Shown here: piece by piece, positions 56,601 to 64,000 of the stretch
How positions within the stretch are numbered: the first letter of the stretch is position 1
How the letters are laid out: each line of letters starts with the position of its first letter
DNA from: Rhizobium etli 8C-3
GTDB lineage: Bacteria > Pseudomonadota > Alphaproteobacteria > Rhizobiales > Rhizobiaceae
Length of the DNA stretch: 64,000 nucleotides
NCBI RefSeq assembly: GCF_001908375.1
Contig: NZ_CP017244.1
Coordinates: 1,488,001 to 1,552,000, forward strand
Direction of reading: 5' to 3'
Program-made: the position numbers and the translations under genes
The notes under the pieces: generated by a model
What the model saw: the letters and a program-made list of their open reading frames with translations, nothing else
What the model was told of the DNA's origin: nothing
Databases searched by the model: none

Positions 56601-56647
56601 GTTTGCGCCCCTTTGAGGTCAAGAGCTGGCGATTAGCCAGGTCTTGA
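53624..56647 (+). CDS. Alpha-mannosidase, GH38 family
   Basis: 1007 residues, zinc-dependent retaining alpha-mannosidase. The catalytic domain shows the zinc ligands H254 and D256 in GHAHIDLAWLWPYSE and the nucleophile D366 in WLPDCFGFSG. The later conserved FHDILPGSSIAEVY is also present. The C-terminal half is beta-sandwich-like. No signal peptide is seen, so it acts in the cytoplasm on sugars brought in by the adjacent transporter. It begins 28 bases after permease 2 and is followed by a terminator-like hairpin. Confidence 0.94.
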   Translation: MTLTLTQRLDRIRVRIAELEYWRSRETIEIDGWTFEGEPIAIGSSWPRKDGTVRFSGAITLPGHWPLDEARLVLDLGGESLITIVDEAGKERRLGLDPYHREFLVPSRSIRIFSETVARLPFGEPVQHPRLERGAVIWLDTAVDRLWLLLRQVSEAADILDGHEVTPHLLDVAEQAMRTLDWPSATAAYVARTAPSPIQQKIWQLPPVEISPEGLNQSQRASVLEAYETLVGQLKQLRQRFPPQGEIALTGHAHIDLAWLWPYSETRRKMRRTFHTALSLMEQSSDFRFNQSTAHYYAQIAEDDPGLLARIVERVKAGQWETLGGMWVEPDTNMPTGESLSRQILYGQRYFEKTFGVRHTVCWLPDCFGFSGALPQLLRQGGMNSFFTIKVNWSETNRFPADLFWWEGLDGSRVLAHTFDNPMQGYNGFVRPDCFVPTWKNFRQKDKHETTLLAVGYGDGGGGVTPEMIMREEQLRFFPALPQARWTRVHDFFRDAHDTAARKELTVWQGEIYLELHRATLTSQSAVKRVHRKAERGLVTAETLAGLAYLLGGEQPASMERPWRVVLKNEFHDILPGSSIAEVYVDAANELDAVVKEARSAQMAAMKSIAAQLPAGEGNNVLVVNPSLSERPLRLTLSDGSTIAAEGRIAPLGIAVLASEALQPKSGLSAGRDYLENAVLKVRLAKDGSIASILHKPTGREALEGCSNRLFVYPTDKPRNWDAWDVEEDYAARGEEVTRLDSLELIEEGPHRAAIKIVRTWRHSRITQVLSLGANARRLDIQTELDWHDRRVFLRTLTGVAVRHARATCECAYGVVERPTHSNTSWEAAMFEAPAHRFADLSEPGFGVAILNDAKYGHSVRGNVLGLSLLRAPVYPDPLADEGIQTFTYSLMPHEGTWYEGGVREEAEDLNQPLLALAVTDRATGRWQPLAAVGIDAALSAVKPSEDGDGLIVRVYEPAGRRGSFELRLPPRWQNMGVVSILEEPMEEVPNCGLRPFEVKSWRLARS

Positions 56648-56663
56648 TGCGGAACGATGCGAC

Positions 56664-56683
56664 AGCGCTCCTGGAGCGCTTTT
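56664..56683 (+). terminator. Terminator-like hairpin after the alpha-mannosidase gene
   Basis: AGCGCTC-CTG-GAGCGCT forms a 7-bp stem with a 3-base loop followed by TTT. It sits 16 bases after the stop. The short U-run suggests partial read-through into the ROK gene is possible. Confidence 0.5.
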
Positions 56684-56742
56684 CGCATCCGCTGAAATCG
56701 CATAGTTTGCTTTGAGACTAGGTCGGCGAAGGGGATACCGGG

Positions 56743-57963
56743 TTGATACTGTCGGGCTCGAACACGGAGCAGGCTGCAGCGGCCAATCGGGCCATGATCC
56801 TCGCCGCAATTCATCGCGGGGCTCCGATTTCGCGCACGGAGCTTTCGCATCAATCGCGGCTGACAAAGCAGGCCGTCACCCGCATCGTCGATCGATTGCT
56901 CGATGAAGGACTCGTGATGGAGGCGCGCCGCAGGCACGGCCTGCGCGGACAACCTGCCATCGAGCTGGAGATCGATCCCGAGGGCGTGTTTTCGGTCGGC
57001 GCCAATATTGATCGCGATCACCTGACGATCGTCGCCGTAGACGCAGCCGGCACGGTTCGGGGACGCATCCATCACGAAAGGCGCTTCTTGCTGCCGGACG
57101 ACTTCGCGTGCTTGATGGCTGAGGCGCTATCGTCCTTTCGACGCCGCAGGGTCATCGAAGAAACTCGTCTGGCGGGGATTGGCCTTGCTATTCCCGACTG
57201 GCTCGGAGAGGTCAAGGTCGTCGGCTTTCCATCAGAATACCGGCAATGGAATGGCTATGACGTGCGCGGTGCGCTCGAGGCCATTTCCGATCATGCGGTG
57301 TTCATCGACAATGACGCCAACGCTGCTGCGCTGGGGGAAATCGAGTATGGCCTCGGCACGGAAATCGGCAGTTTCTTTTATATCCTCGCCAATGCCTGTC
57401 TCGGCGGCAGCCTCGTCATAGACGGGGTCCGTCATAAGGGCGCCAGCGGAATCGGCGGAGAAATTGGCTGGCTGCCGGTCGTCTTCGATGATGGCCCGTT
57501 TCAAGGAAGCACCCAGCCGCTCGGCGAGATGTTCTCGCTGTTTATCCTGTTTGATTATCTTGAGCGCAACGGCATCAAGGCGACAACCCCGGCAGATCTT
57601 CTCAACCTTGACGATGCAGGCCGCAGCTGCGTCAGCAGGTGGCTGCGAAAAATCAGCATCAAGCTTGCCCAAGCGATTGTCGATATCGGCATGGTGGTTG
57701 ATCCGGAGAGCGTTCTCATCGGTGGCCGCTTTCCTGTCCGTCTGATTGATGAACTGCTTGTCTACGTCCACGAGGAAATTAGCCGCCTTGGCGCACGAGC
57801 GCCGTCTCTTCACCGGGCGGCCGGCTCTGAAGATGCCGCTGCTCTCGGTGCTGCAGCAATCCCGCTTGCCCATCGTCTGGGGTTGCCCTCGGCCGAACCG
57901 GGTCAGAGGTTTCGAAATCCAATCAGCAACCGACAGTCCCAAATTCCGGTCACCGTTGCGTGA
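56743..57963 (+). CDS. ROK-family transcriptional regulator of the mannoside locus
   Basis: 406 residues, NagC/XylR type. An N-terminal winged helix (ILAAIHRGAPISRTELSHQSRLTKQAVTRIVDRLLDEGLV) is followed by a sugar-kinase-like ROK domain (VFIDNDANAAALGEIEYGLG, GASGIGGEIGWLPV). The Cys-rich zinc motif of ROK kinases (CxCGxxGC) is not seen. Start is TTG at 56743; the first ATG (56794) would cut into the HTH. Its position after the GH38 gene suggests it senses a mannose-type sugar and controls this operon (inference). Confidence 0.88.
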   Translation: MILSGSNTEQAAAANRAMILAAIHRGAPISRTELSHQSRLTKQAVTRIVDRLLDEGLVMEARRRHGLRGQPAIELEIDPEGVFSVGANIDRDHLTIVAVDAAGTVRGRIHHERRFLLPDDFACLMAEALSSFRRRRVIEETRLAGIGLAIPDWLGEVKVVGFPSEYRQWNGYDVRGALEAISDHAVFIDNDANAAALGEIEYGLGTEIGSFFYILANACLGGSLVIDGVRHKGASGIGGEIGWLPVVFDDGPFQGSTQPLGEMFSLFILFDYLERNGIKATTPADLLNLDDAGRSCVSRWLRKISIKLAQAIVDIGMVVDPESVLIGGRFPVRLIDELLVYVHEEISRLGARAPSLHRAAGSEDAAALGAAAIPLAHRLGLPSAEPGQRFRNPISNRQSQIPVTVA

Positions 57964-57999
57964 CGAGTTGAAGCGGAGAGCCAGGCGACGCCCGAAAGC

Positions 58000-59139
58000 T
58001 CATGGACGGTCATCGGGCAGGAGTGTCTCGGAGAAGGGCCGCAACGCGGCGCCGACGGCCACCCCTGCCCACGGAAAGGACGCACGCTGCACCGTCGGTA
58101 TCCAAGGCGCAATCACGAGATCGCGAATTTTGTCGTCCCGTTCGCGCGACAGGCGCGCAATTATTGCCTCGAAAACATCGTCGGGCAGAGCGCCGCCGAC
58201 GAGGATGGCGCCCGGGGCGATAAATCCTGAAATCGCTAAAACCGCCTCATGAAGATGGCGCGCAGCAATCGCCACCCAGCCATCCGTTTCGCCTGGATGG
58301 GCTGCAAGGTAGTCTTTGAACGAGGGCAGGCTCGCGACTTCATTCAGGCTCGCGCCATCAACACCCGAGCGCATGTCGCCAATCTGGCCAGCCAATCCGT
58401 GGACACCCCGAAACGGCCGCCCGCCGATCAAAAGCCCGGCGCGCACAGTCTCGTCGATGATCACGATCACCAGCCCGCCTTCGCGGTCGCCGATGCCGAG
58501 GATATGCTCGGCATTGACGGCCGCCTCGGTGTCATCAAGGAAAAACAGCGGGCCAACGTCCAATGCAAGGCTATCCTCAATGGTTTTCCGATCGAAAGGC
58601 GCGCCGGCCGAAAGAGCGATGCCGCATCCCAGCAATTTGCCGGCGAGGCCAGCGGCATGCCGGATGTGCAAGACAGCCTCCTTGGTTTCTTCAGGCTGTG
58701 CGAAGGCTCGCTGTTGAATGATCCTACCGGCAAGATCCATGACGACCGCCTCGCCGCCATGCGCACCGAGGCGGATCCCCAGGGAATATGCCGCGTCGGC
58801 TTGCAACGAAAACTCGAGTGCCGTGTAGTGTGCAGTTGTGGGACGCTTTTTCCCGCTGACCAGCCCCGCATCGGCCAGGCGGCGCATAATTCCCGTTATT
58901 GCCGGCTCAGTCAGGCCAAGATGCCTGGAAAGCTCCTGACGGGTCAGCGGCCCAAAACGGCGCAGGAGCCCCATGGCCGTGCGGGAATTGTGATCTGCAA
59001 TGTCGACCGGGCTGATGCCTGGACGGTCATCATTTCGATCCCGCCCCCTCGATGCACCAGATACCGAAAGCCGCCGTCCTGTTTTCAAATCAAGCCATTC
59101 CCGATACGATCGACAATGCAATACCGGGTCTTCGCGCAC
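58000..59139 (-). CDS. Second ROK-like transcriptional regulator
   Basis: 379 residues. A polar N-terminus of about 50 residues comes before the winged helix (GLLRRFGPLTRQELSRHLGLTEPAITGIMRRLADAGLV) and a ROK-like domain (IVIIDETVRAGLLIGGRPFRGVHGLAGQIGDM). The second half has diverged: no zinc motif, and AGQIG replaces the usual GEIGH. The GTG at 59139 lacks a clear ribosome site, so the true start is uncertain. It is convergent with the first ROK gene, 36 bases apart; its target is unknown. Confidence 0.8.
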   Translation of the reverse strand: MREDPVLHCRSYREWLDLKTGRRLSVSGASRGRDRNDDRPGISPVDIADHNSRTAMGLLRRFGPLTRQELSRHLGLTEPAITGIMRRLADAGLVSGKKRPTTAHYTALEFSLQADAAYSLGIRLGAHGGEAVVMDLAGRIIQQRAFAQPEETKEAVLHIRHAAGLAGKLLGCGIALSAGAPFDRKTIEDSLALDVGPLFFLDDTEAAVNAEHILGIGDREGGLVIVIIDETVRAGLLIGGRPFRGVHGLAGQIGDMRSGVDGASLNEVASLPSFKDYLAAHPGETDGWVAIAARHLHEAVLAISGFIAPGAILVGGALPDDVFEAIIARLSRERDDKIRDLVIAPWIPTVQRASFPWAGVAVGAALRPFSETLLPDDRP

Positions 59140-59273
59140 ATCAAAATGAAAAATTGCGTTTACGGGTGAACTGAAGCCATAGCGTCCACCTCAAACGGCA
59201 ACCCGAAACAGGCAAACCGCCCGAGCGCGCCGCTCACTTCGCTGCACGTTCCAGAACAGGCATTCAGCTTTCA

Positions 59274-59477
59274 TCATTCAATCACGCCTGTCCGCAGCGC
59301 CGCGGCCACCAGAGCTGTGTCCTTGTAGACTGCAAATGTATCCTTCAGCGCTTCGATATGCGTTCGCACGGTATGCACCGAGCACCCGAGGATGATCGCA
59401 ATCTCCTGCGCGCTCTTTCCGTCGCACATGAGCGTCAGGATTTCCCTCTCTCGCTTGGTGATGTGGATCTCGTTCAA
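59274..59477 (-). CDS. Stand-alone LuxR-type HTH protein
   Basis: 67 residues that are just a GerE/LuxR DNA-binding domain: ITKREREILTLMCDGKSAQEIAIILGCSVHTVRTHIEALKDTF. There is no receiver or autoinducer domain and no upstream in-frame domain, so it is a single-domain regulator as found in many rhizobia. It lies upstream of, and divergent from, the GGDEF-EAL gene, and could bind the 430-base interval between them. Confidence 0.85.
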   Translation of the reverse strand: MNEIHITKREREILTLMCDGKSAQEIAIILGCSVHTVRTHIEALKDTFAVYKDTALVAAALRTGVIE

Positions 59478-59907
59478 GTTCTTCCTCTTCGCTTAACGCA
59501 CTGCGTGGCTCCCAATAGATATAGGTGCGTCGTGCGCTCGTCGGAGGCAGTACGAACCCGTTTTCGAGAATTCTGGGTGCCTTGTGCAACAATGCGGCCA
59601 CTGCTAGCTGGTCTGAGCATGCCCCGACCGCACCCTTTGTCCCGTTCAGACCTGGTCGAGCCGTTTAAGGCTCGCGACATCTCTGCCGGTCTCCAGCTCA
59701 AGCGTTCTGCCAATGGCAGAACCTGCGGTCTTATATAGGCACTGGCGCAGCGATGCACGACGGCAATCGGGCCCAGGCGTCGGCTTATTTCACGGGAAGA
59801 AGCCCTTACCAGCACGACATGGTTGAGTATTTTGCAGAAAAGGCATTGCGATTACCCTAGGCGCACTTTAAGGTTGCGTTTCGTGTCGCCTGTTGCAGAG
59901 GTGGATC
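59478..59907. other. Intergenic region between luxR-type and GGDEF-EAL genes
   Basis: 430 bases. No convincing gene; open frames here lack recognisable protein. It contains one 8-bp inverted repeat with a 3-base loop, GTTCTGCC-AAT-GGCAGAAC (59704-59722), without a U-run. That could be an operator or RNA hairpin. Divergent promoters are expected here. Confidence 0.5.
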
Positions 59908-61934
59908 ATGCTGAGTTCCTTCCGTATTCTGGAGATTATGCACCAGGGTGTCGCGCTGCTGGATGCCGACTTGCGGGTTGTGATTTTCAACGAGCGGGTG
60001 GGGGAACTGTTGCAGGCACCCAAAGGAGCCATCGAAATCGGCGTCAGCGCGACAGGGATGGCTGCTCAGATTCCGATCCTCGGCCGGAGTCAGCTATCCG
60101 GCGACAGTCAAGAGAGCTGGCTCACGCATCTCCTCACTCGCTCAACCCTGTTGCATCAGGAGATCTGCGTTGGTGAGCGGATCGTCTCCTTGACCTCCAC
60201 GCCGGTGGACGACGGCGGATGGTTGATCAGCTGTGATGACGTTTCGGCGCTTGCAAGCATAAGAAAGGATATGGCCGATCAGAACCGCCGCTTCGATGCG
60301 GCACTGGCAAACATGCCGCACGGACTGTGCATGTTCGATGCTGACAAGAACCTGTTGCTGTGTAATGCAGGCTATTGTCGCTTGTATGACCTGCCCGAAA
60401 CCTTGACACGGCCGGGGACGCCTCTTTGGAAAATCCTCGACTATCGGCAAACAGCTGGTAACGCGCCGGTTCAGCGGGATGCGTATTTCGATGTTGTCGT
60501 CGAAGCCGCGCTAAGGGGTTCTGCCGCCAGTGAGAATATCGTCTTGACGGATGGCAGGGTGATAAAGATCACGCATAACCCGATGGAAAACGGCGGCTAT
60601 GTCGCAACCCATGAAGACGTCACCGAATCGGTGCGTTCCGAAGAACAGATCAAACACATCGCTGGTCACGACCCGCTTACCGGCCTGCCCAATCGCACGC
60701 TCTTGCGTGAGAAGCTTGAAAAGGACCTGGCCCTTGGTAGCGGGGCTCAGCGCAGCGCGCTGTTAAGCCTGGATCTGGATCGCTTCAGACATGCCAATGA
60801 TACATTGGGACATGCAGTTGGCGACCTCCTGCTGAAGGCGGTAACCGACCGGCTGAAGAAATGCCTGAGCGAGGGCGACAGCATTGCGCGGCTGGGCGGC
60901 GACGAATTCGTCGTCTTTCAGGAAAAGGCCCAAACGAAGGAGCGCGCCGCTGCCCTGGCGCAAAGGCTTGTCAGTGCCATCGGTGAGCGGTTTATCGTCG
61001 AGGGGCAATCTGTTCAAATCGGCGTAAGCATCGGCATTGCGATGGCTCCTGACGACGGCGACACGGCAGACGGTATGCTGAAGAATGCCGACATCGCTCT
61101 CAACAAAGCGAAAACCGATGGCGGAGGCAGCTATTGCTTCTTCGAGCCTACAATGGATGCCGGCATCGACAAGCGGCGCAAACTCGAACTCGACCTTCGG
61201 CAGGCTATCGCAGGCAGCCAGTTTGAAATCTACTATCAGCCGCAGGTCAATGCGGGAACCGCAGAGATTGTCGGCTTCGAAGCGCTTTTGCGTTGGCACC
61301 ATCCCGAGCGGGGCCTGGTTTCACCGGCTGAATTCATCTCACTGGCGGAAGAAACCGGCTTGATCGTGCCACTTGGGGAATGGGTGTTGCGCCAGGCCTG
61401 CAAAGATGCCGCAAGCTGGCCAGGGCATGTAAGGGTTGCGGTGAACCTTTCCCCCGTTCAGTTCAGAAGCCCCTCGCTTGCCCATACGATCATTTCTGCT
61501 CTTGCTGACTCCGGTCTCTCGGCTGTTCGGCTTGAACTCGAAATTACCGAATCCGTCCTTCTCACTGACAGCGAGGCGGCCCTGGCAACCCTGCACCACA
61601 TCAAGGGACTCGGAGTGAGGATCGCCATGGACGACTTCGGCACCGGATATTCCTCCTTGAGCTATCTAAGGCTTTTCCCGTTTGACAAGATCAAGATCGA
61701 TCAATCGTTCATCCGTGAACTTGGAGATTCCAAGGATTGCGCCGCCATCGTGAAGGCGGTGGCTGATCTGGGATCCAGACTGGGTATCACGACCACTGCC
61801 GAAGCGTCGAAACGACCGACCAGCTCGATCAGGTAAGGGAGCACGGCTGCACCGAAATTCAGGGATATTTCTTCGGAAAACCTCTGCCTTTCAATCACGT
61901 CGAGAAACTCCTGGGCAAAGGATCGCCGGGCTAG
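59908..61934 (+). pseudogene. PAS-GGDEF-EAL cyclic-di-GMP protein with a 3' frameshift
   Basis: Two PAS-like domains (about 5-110 and 125-240) precede a GGDEF domain (RLGGDEFVVFQ, motif at 330-334, no RxxD inhibitory site seen) and an EAL domain (FEALLRWHHPE at about 457; MDDFGTGYSSLSYL). Near 61804 the reading changes from TTAE to ASKRPTSSIR and stops at 61836. Adding one base restores TTAE-GVETTDQLDQV and then GYFFGKPLPF to a stop at 61934, the normal EAL end. A single G appears lost from GGC. The encoded 642-residue form lacks the last roughly 40 residues, so phosphodiesterase activity is doubtful, while cyclase activity could remain. A sequencing error is also possible. The ATG at 59908 follows AGAGGTG. 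Confidence 0.85.
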
Positions 61935-62020
61935 TCGCCGGGCCCCTTCTTGCGTGACAAAAGCGCAGCAGATCCTCGCGGTTGATAGACTTCGCCGCAG
62001 CACAACCTCAAAGTATGACC

Positions 62021-62050
62021 TGGCGCCGGACGCCTGGGCGTCCGGCGCCA
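62021..62050. terminator. Perfect 13-bp hairpin between convergent genes
   Basis: TGGCGCCGGACGC-CTGG-GCGTCCGGCGCCA, a perfect stem with a four-base loop, lies between the GGDEF-EAL gene and glgB, which converge. There is no U-run on either strand. It probably acts as a bidirectional transcription barrier or mRNA 3' end stabiliser. Confidence 0.5.
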
Positions 62051-62073
62051 CCCCAGCGCAGATGGAAGAAAGC

Positions 62074-64000
62074 CTACTCCTTATGTCTTAGAAAGATCGT
62101 TGCAAGCGGCGGCAGTGTCAGAAGGACGGAGTATTCCTTGCCGTTATTTGGCTGGCGTTCTGCCCAGACCTCAGTCTGGCCAAGATTGGCGCCCCCGTAG
62201 ATCGCCGCGTCGGTATTGAGTACCACCTGCCAGCGCCCGTCCGTGGGCACCCCGACCCGGTAAGCGTATCGCGCAACAGGGGTGAGATTGGACATAATCA
62301 GCACCAGCGACGAGCGATCGGGCGAACTGCGAAGCATGCCGTAAACGGAGTTTTGCGCGTCGTCTGCGACCGCCCATTCGAATCCAGCGGCATTGAGATC
62401 GCTGAACTGTAGCGCCGGCTCTTGCGCATAGAGCTTGTTGAGGTCGCGGATCAACCGCTGAATTCCTGCGTGAGCGGGATCGTCGAGCAAGTCCCAATGA
62501 ACGGAACCATCGTGGTTCCATTCACTCTCCTGACCAAGCTCGCAACCCATAAAGATGAGTTTCTTGCCTGGATGTCCCCACATGAAGCCGTAGTAAGCGC
62601 GCAGATTGGCAAGCCGTTGCCAGTGATCGCCGGGCATCTTTGCGACAAGCGACCCCTTGCCGTGCACAACCTCGTCATGGGAAAGCGGCAGCATGAAATG
62701 TTCTGAATAGGCATAGATCATGCCGAACGTCATCGCCGTATGATGATATTTGCGGTGAACCGGATCCTCCTGCATATAATGCAGGGTGTCGTGCATCCAG
62801 CCCATGTTCCATTTGAAATCAAAGCCGAGCCCGCCGTCCTCTGGCCGGGCCGTGACCCCTGGCCAGGCGGTCGACTCTTCGGCAGCTGTAAAGGCGTGCG
62901 GGCACCGATGATGGATGATGCTATTCAGGTGCTTGAAGAATTCCACCGCTTCAAGATTCTCGCGTCCGCCATATGCATTGGGGATCCATTCGCCCTCGTT
63001 GCGGCTGTAGTCGCGGTAAAGCATTGAGGCGACCGCATCGACGCGCAGACCGTCGACGTGATAGTGCTCCAGCCATTCAAGGGCACTGGCGATCAAAAAC
63101 CCTTTCACTTCATTGCGGCCGAGATTGTAGATCAGAGTGTTCCAGTCCTTGTGGAAGCCCTCGCGCGGGTCTTCGTGCTCGTAAAGTGCGGTGCCATCGA
63201 AGCGGGCAAGCCCCCAGACATCTGTTGGAAAATGCGCCGGCACCCAATCGAGAATGACGCCTATGCCGGCAGCATGGCAGCGGTCGACGAAGTAGGCGAA
63301 GTCGTCCGGAAGGCCGTAACGTCCGGTCGGGGCAAAAAGACCAAGCGGCTGGTAGCCCCACGAGCCGCCGAACGGATGTTCCATGATCGGCAACAGCTCG
63401 ATATGGGTAAAGCCGAGATCCCTGGCATAGGGAATCAGCCTCTGGCTGAGTTCGACCCAGTCGAGAGGCCGGTTTGCCTCCTCGGCAATCCGGATCCAGG
63501 AGCCGAGATGCACCTCGTAAACCGAGATCGCACCTTCGAGTGCACGTGCGCCACGGTGAGTGCGCATCCAGTCTTCATCGCTCCAGCGGAAGCGTTTTGA
63601 AGGCGCGACACGCGAAGCCGTAGAGGGTGCAGCCTCGCTGGCGCGGGCAACGGGGTCAGCCTTTTGCGGCAGGAGATTGCCGTTGGCATCAATGAGTTCG
63701 AACTTGTAGCGTTCTCCATGCGTCAGACGCGGGATGAAGAGTTCCCATACGCCGGCTGAAGGACGCAGTCTCATCGGATGCCGGCGACCATCCCAACTGT
63801 TAAAGTCGCCGACCACGGAAACCCGTCGCGCATTGGGTGCCCACAGACAAAATCGCACACCCTGTATGCCGTCGATCTCCATCGGAATGGCGCCGAGCGT
63901 GCGACCGAGATCATAGTGGGTGCCTTGAGCGATTAGATGCAGGTCAAGCTCACCAAGCAGCAATCCAAAAGAATAGGGATCCTCCGTTTCCTGCACGGCA
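62074..64000 (-). CDS. glgB: 1,4-alpha-glucan branching enzyme, 5' end beyond the window
   Basis: About 641 C-terminal residues of a protein usually near 730. The reading is open to the window edge, and the visible part begins at the DPYSFG segment that lies about 100 residues into full-length GlgB. A CBM48 domain ([24 protein letters not shown]) precedes the GH13 barrel. Nucleophile Asp is in [17 protein letters not shown], acid Glu in AEESTAWPG and the third Asp in [12 protein letters not shown]. It makes alpha-1,6 branches in glycogen. Other glg genes would be expected just outside to the right. Confidence 0.96.
   Translation of the reverse strand, partial: AVQETEDPYSFGLLLGELDLHLIAQGTHYDLGRTLGAIPMEIDGIQGVRFCLWAPNARRVSVVGDFNSWDGRRHPMRLRPSAGVWELFIPRLTHGERYKFELIDANGNLLPQKADPVARASEAAPSTASRVAPSKRFRWSDEDWMRTHRGARALEGAISVYEVHLGSWIRIAEEANRPLDWVELSQRLIPYARDLGFTHIELLPIMEHPFGGSWGYQPLGLFAPTGRYGLPDDFAYFVDRCHAAGIGVILDWVPAHFPTDVWGLARFDGTALYEHEDPREGFHKDWNTLIYNLGRNEVKGFLIASALEWLEHYHVDGLRVDAVASMLYRDYSRNEGEWIPNAYGGRENLEAVEFFKHLNSIIHHRCPHAFTAAEESTAWPGVTARPEDGGLGFDFKWNMGWMHDTLHYMQEDPVHRKYHHTAMTFGMIYAYSEHFMLPLSHDEVVHGKGSLVAKMPGDHWQRLANLRAYYGFMWGHPGKKLIFMGCELGQESEWNHDGSVHWDLLDDPAHAGIQRLIRDLNKLYAQEPALQFSDLNAAGFEWAVADDAQNSVYGMLRSSPDRSSLVLIMSNLTPVARYAYRVGVPTDGRWQVVLNTDAAIYGGANLGQTEVWAERQPNNGKEYSVLLTLPPLATIFLRHKE

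Overview
The window looks like part of a replicon from a Rhizobium-type alphaproteobacterium (Rhizobiaceae). The supporting signs are the GC-rich coding style, a plasmid-type second complex I cluster, an extra groESL pair under a CIRCE element, the alpha-galactoside agp/aga locus in the order known from Sinorhizobium meliloti, many ABC uptake systems with paired regulators, and ROK, LacI, LysR and AraC regulators. Duplicated housekeeping-type modules (nuo, groESL) next to catabolic loci suggest a chromid or large plasmid, but no replication gene is visible, so this is inference. No IS element, CRISPR array, rRNA or complete tRNA was seen.

Layout. 1-1.5 kb: 5' end of a sugar ABC-transporter binding protein (minus) divergent from a LacI regulator, with two LacI-type palindromes between them. 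1.7-4.1 kb: a HupE/UreJ-like membrane protein, then hppD (4-hydroxyphenylpyruvate dioxygenase, minus) divergent from an Lrp/AsnC regulator. 4.4-20.9 kb: a complete but permuted respiratory complex I cluster. nuoH-nuoI and a CBS-domain gene are on the plus strand. The minus strand carries nuoJ-nuoK-(extra antiporter subunit)-(84-aa membrane protein)-nuoL-nuoM-nuoN-nuoA-B-C-D-E-F-G. It encodes four antiporter-like subunits instead of three. 21-24.5 kb: about 1 kb without a convincing gene, then CIRCE-groES-groEL and a small membrane protein. 24.6-28.2 kb: a MarR regulator divergent from hmgA-fahA-maiA, the rest of tyrosine/homogentisate breakdown, with a clear inverted-repeat operator.

28.2-36.6 kb: a lytic transglycosylase; an aminotransferase and LysR regulator divergent from a ureohydrolase (agmatinase/guanidinobutyrase type) and a polyamine-type ABC transporter, probably a guanidino-compound or arginine-derivative catabolic unit. 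36.6-40 kb: a decayed stretch, an HPP-CBS membrane protein, a LysR regulator and a small membrane protein. 40-50.2 kb: agpT-agaL1-agpA-B-C-D-agaL2, alpha-galactoside (melibiose/raffinose) uptake and hydrolysis by two NAD-dependent GH4 enzymes. 50.4-58 kb: a sugar ABC transporter without its own ATPase, a GH38 alpha-mannosidase and a ROK regulator, probably an alpha-mannoside utilisation operon. 58-64 kb: a second ROK regulator, a 67-aa LuxR-type DNA-binding protein, a GGDEF-EAL protein with a 3' frameshift, and glgB running off the right edge.

The most notable feature is the complex I cluster. The fourth antiporter-type subunit, a seemingly lengthened C-terminal lateral-helix region in the NuoL-like subunit, and a small two-helix protein encoded between them together suggest a complex I variant with a longer pumping arm.
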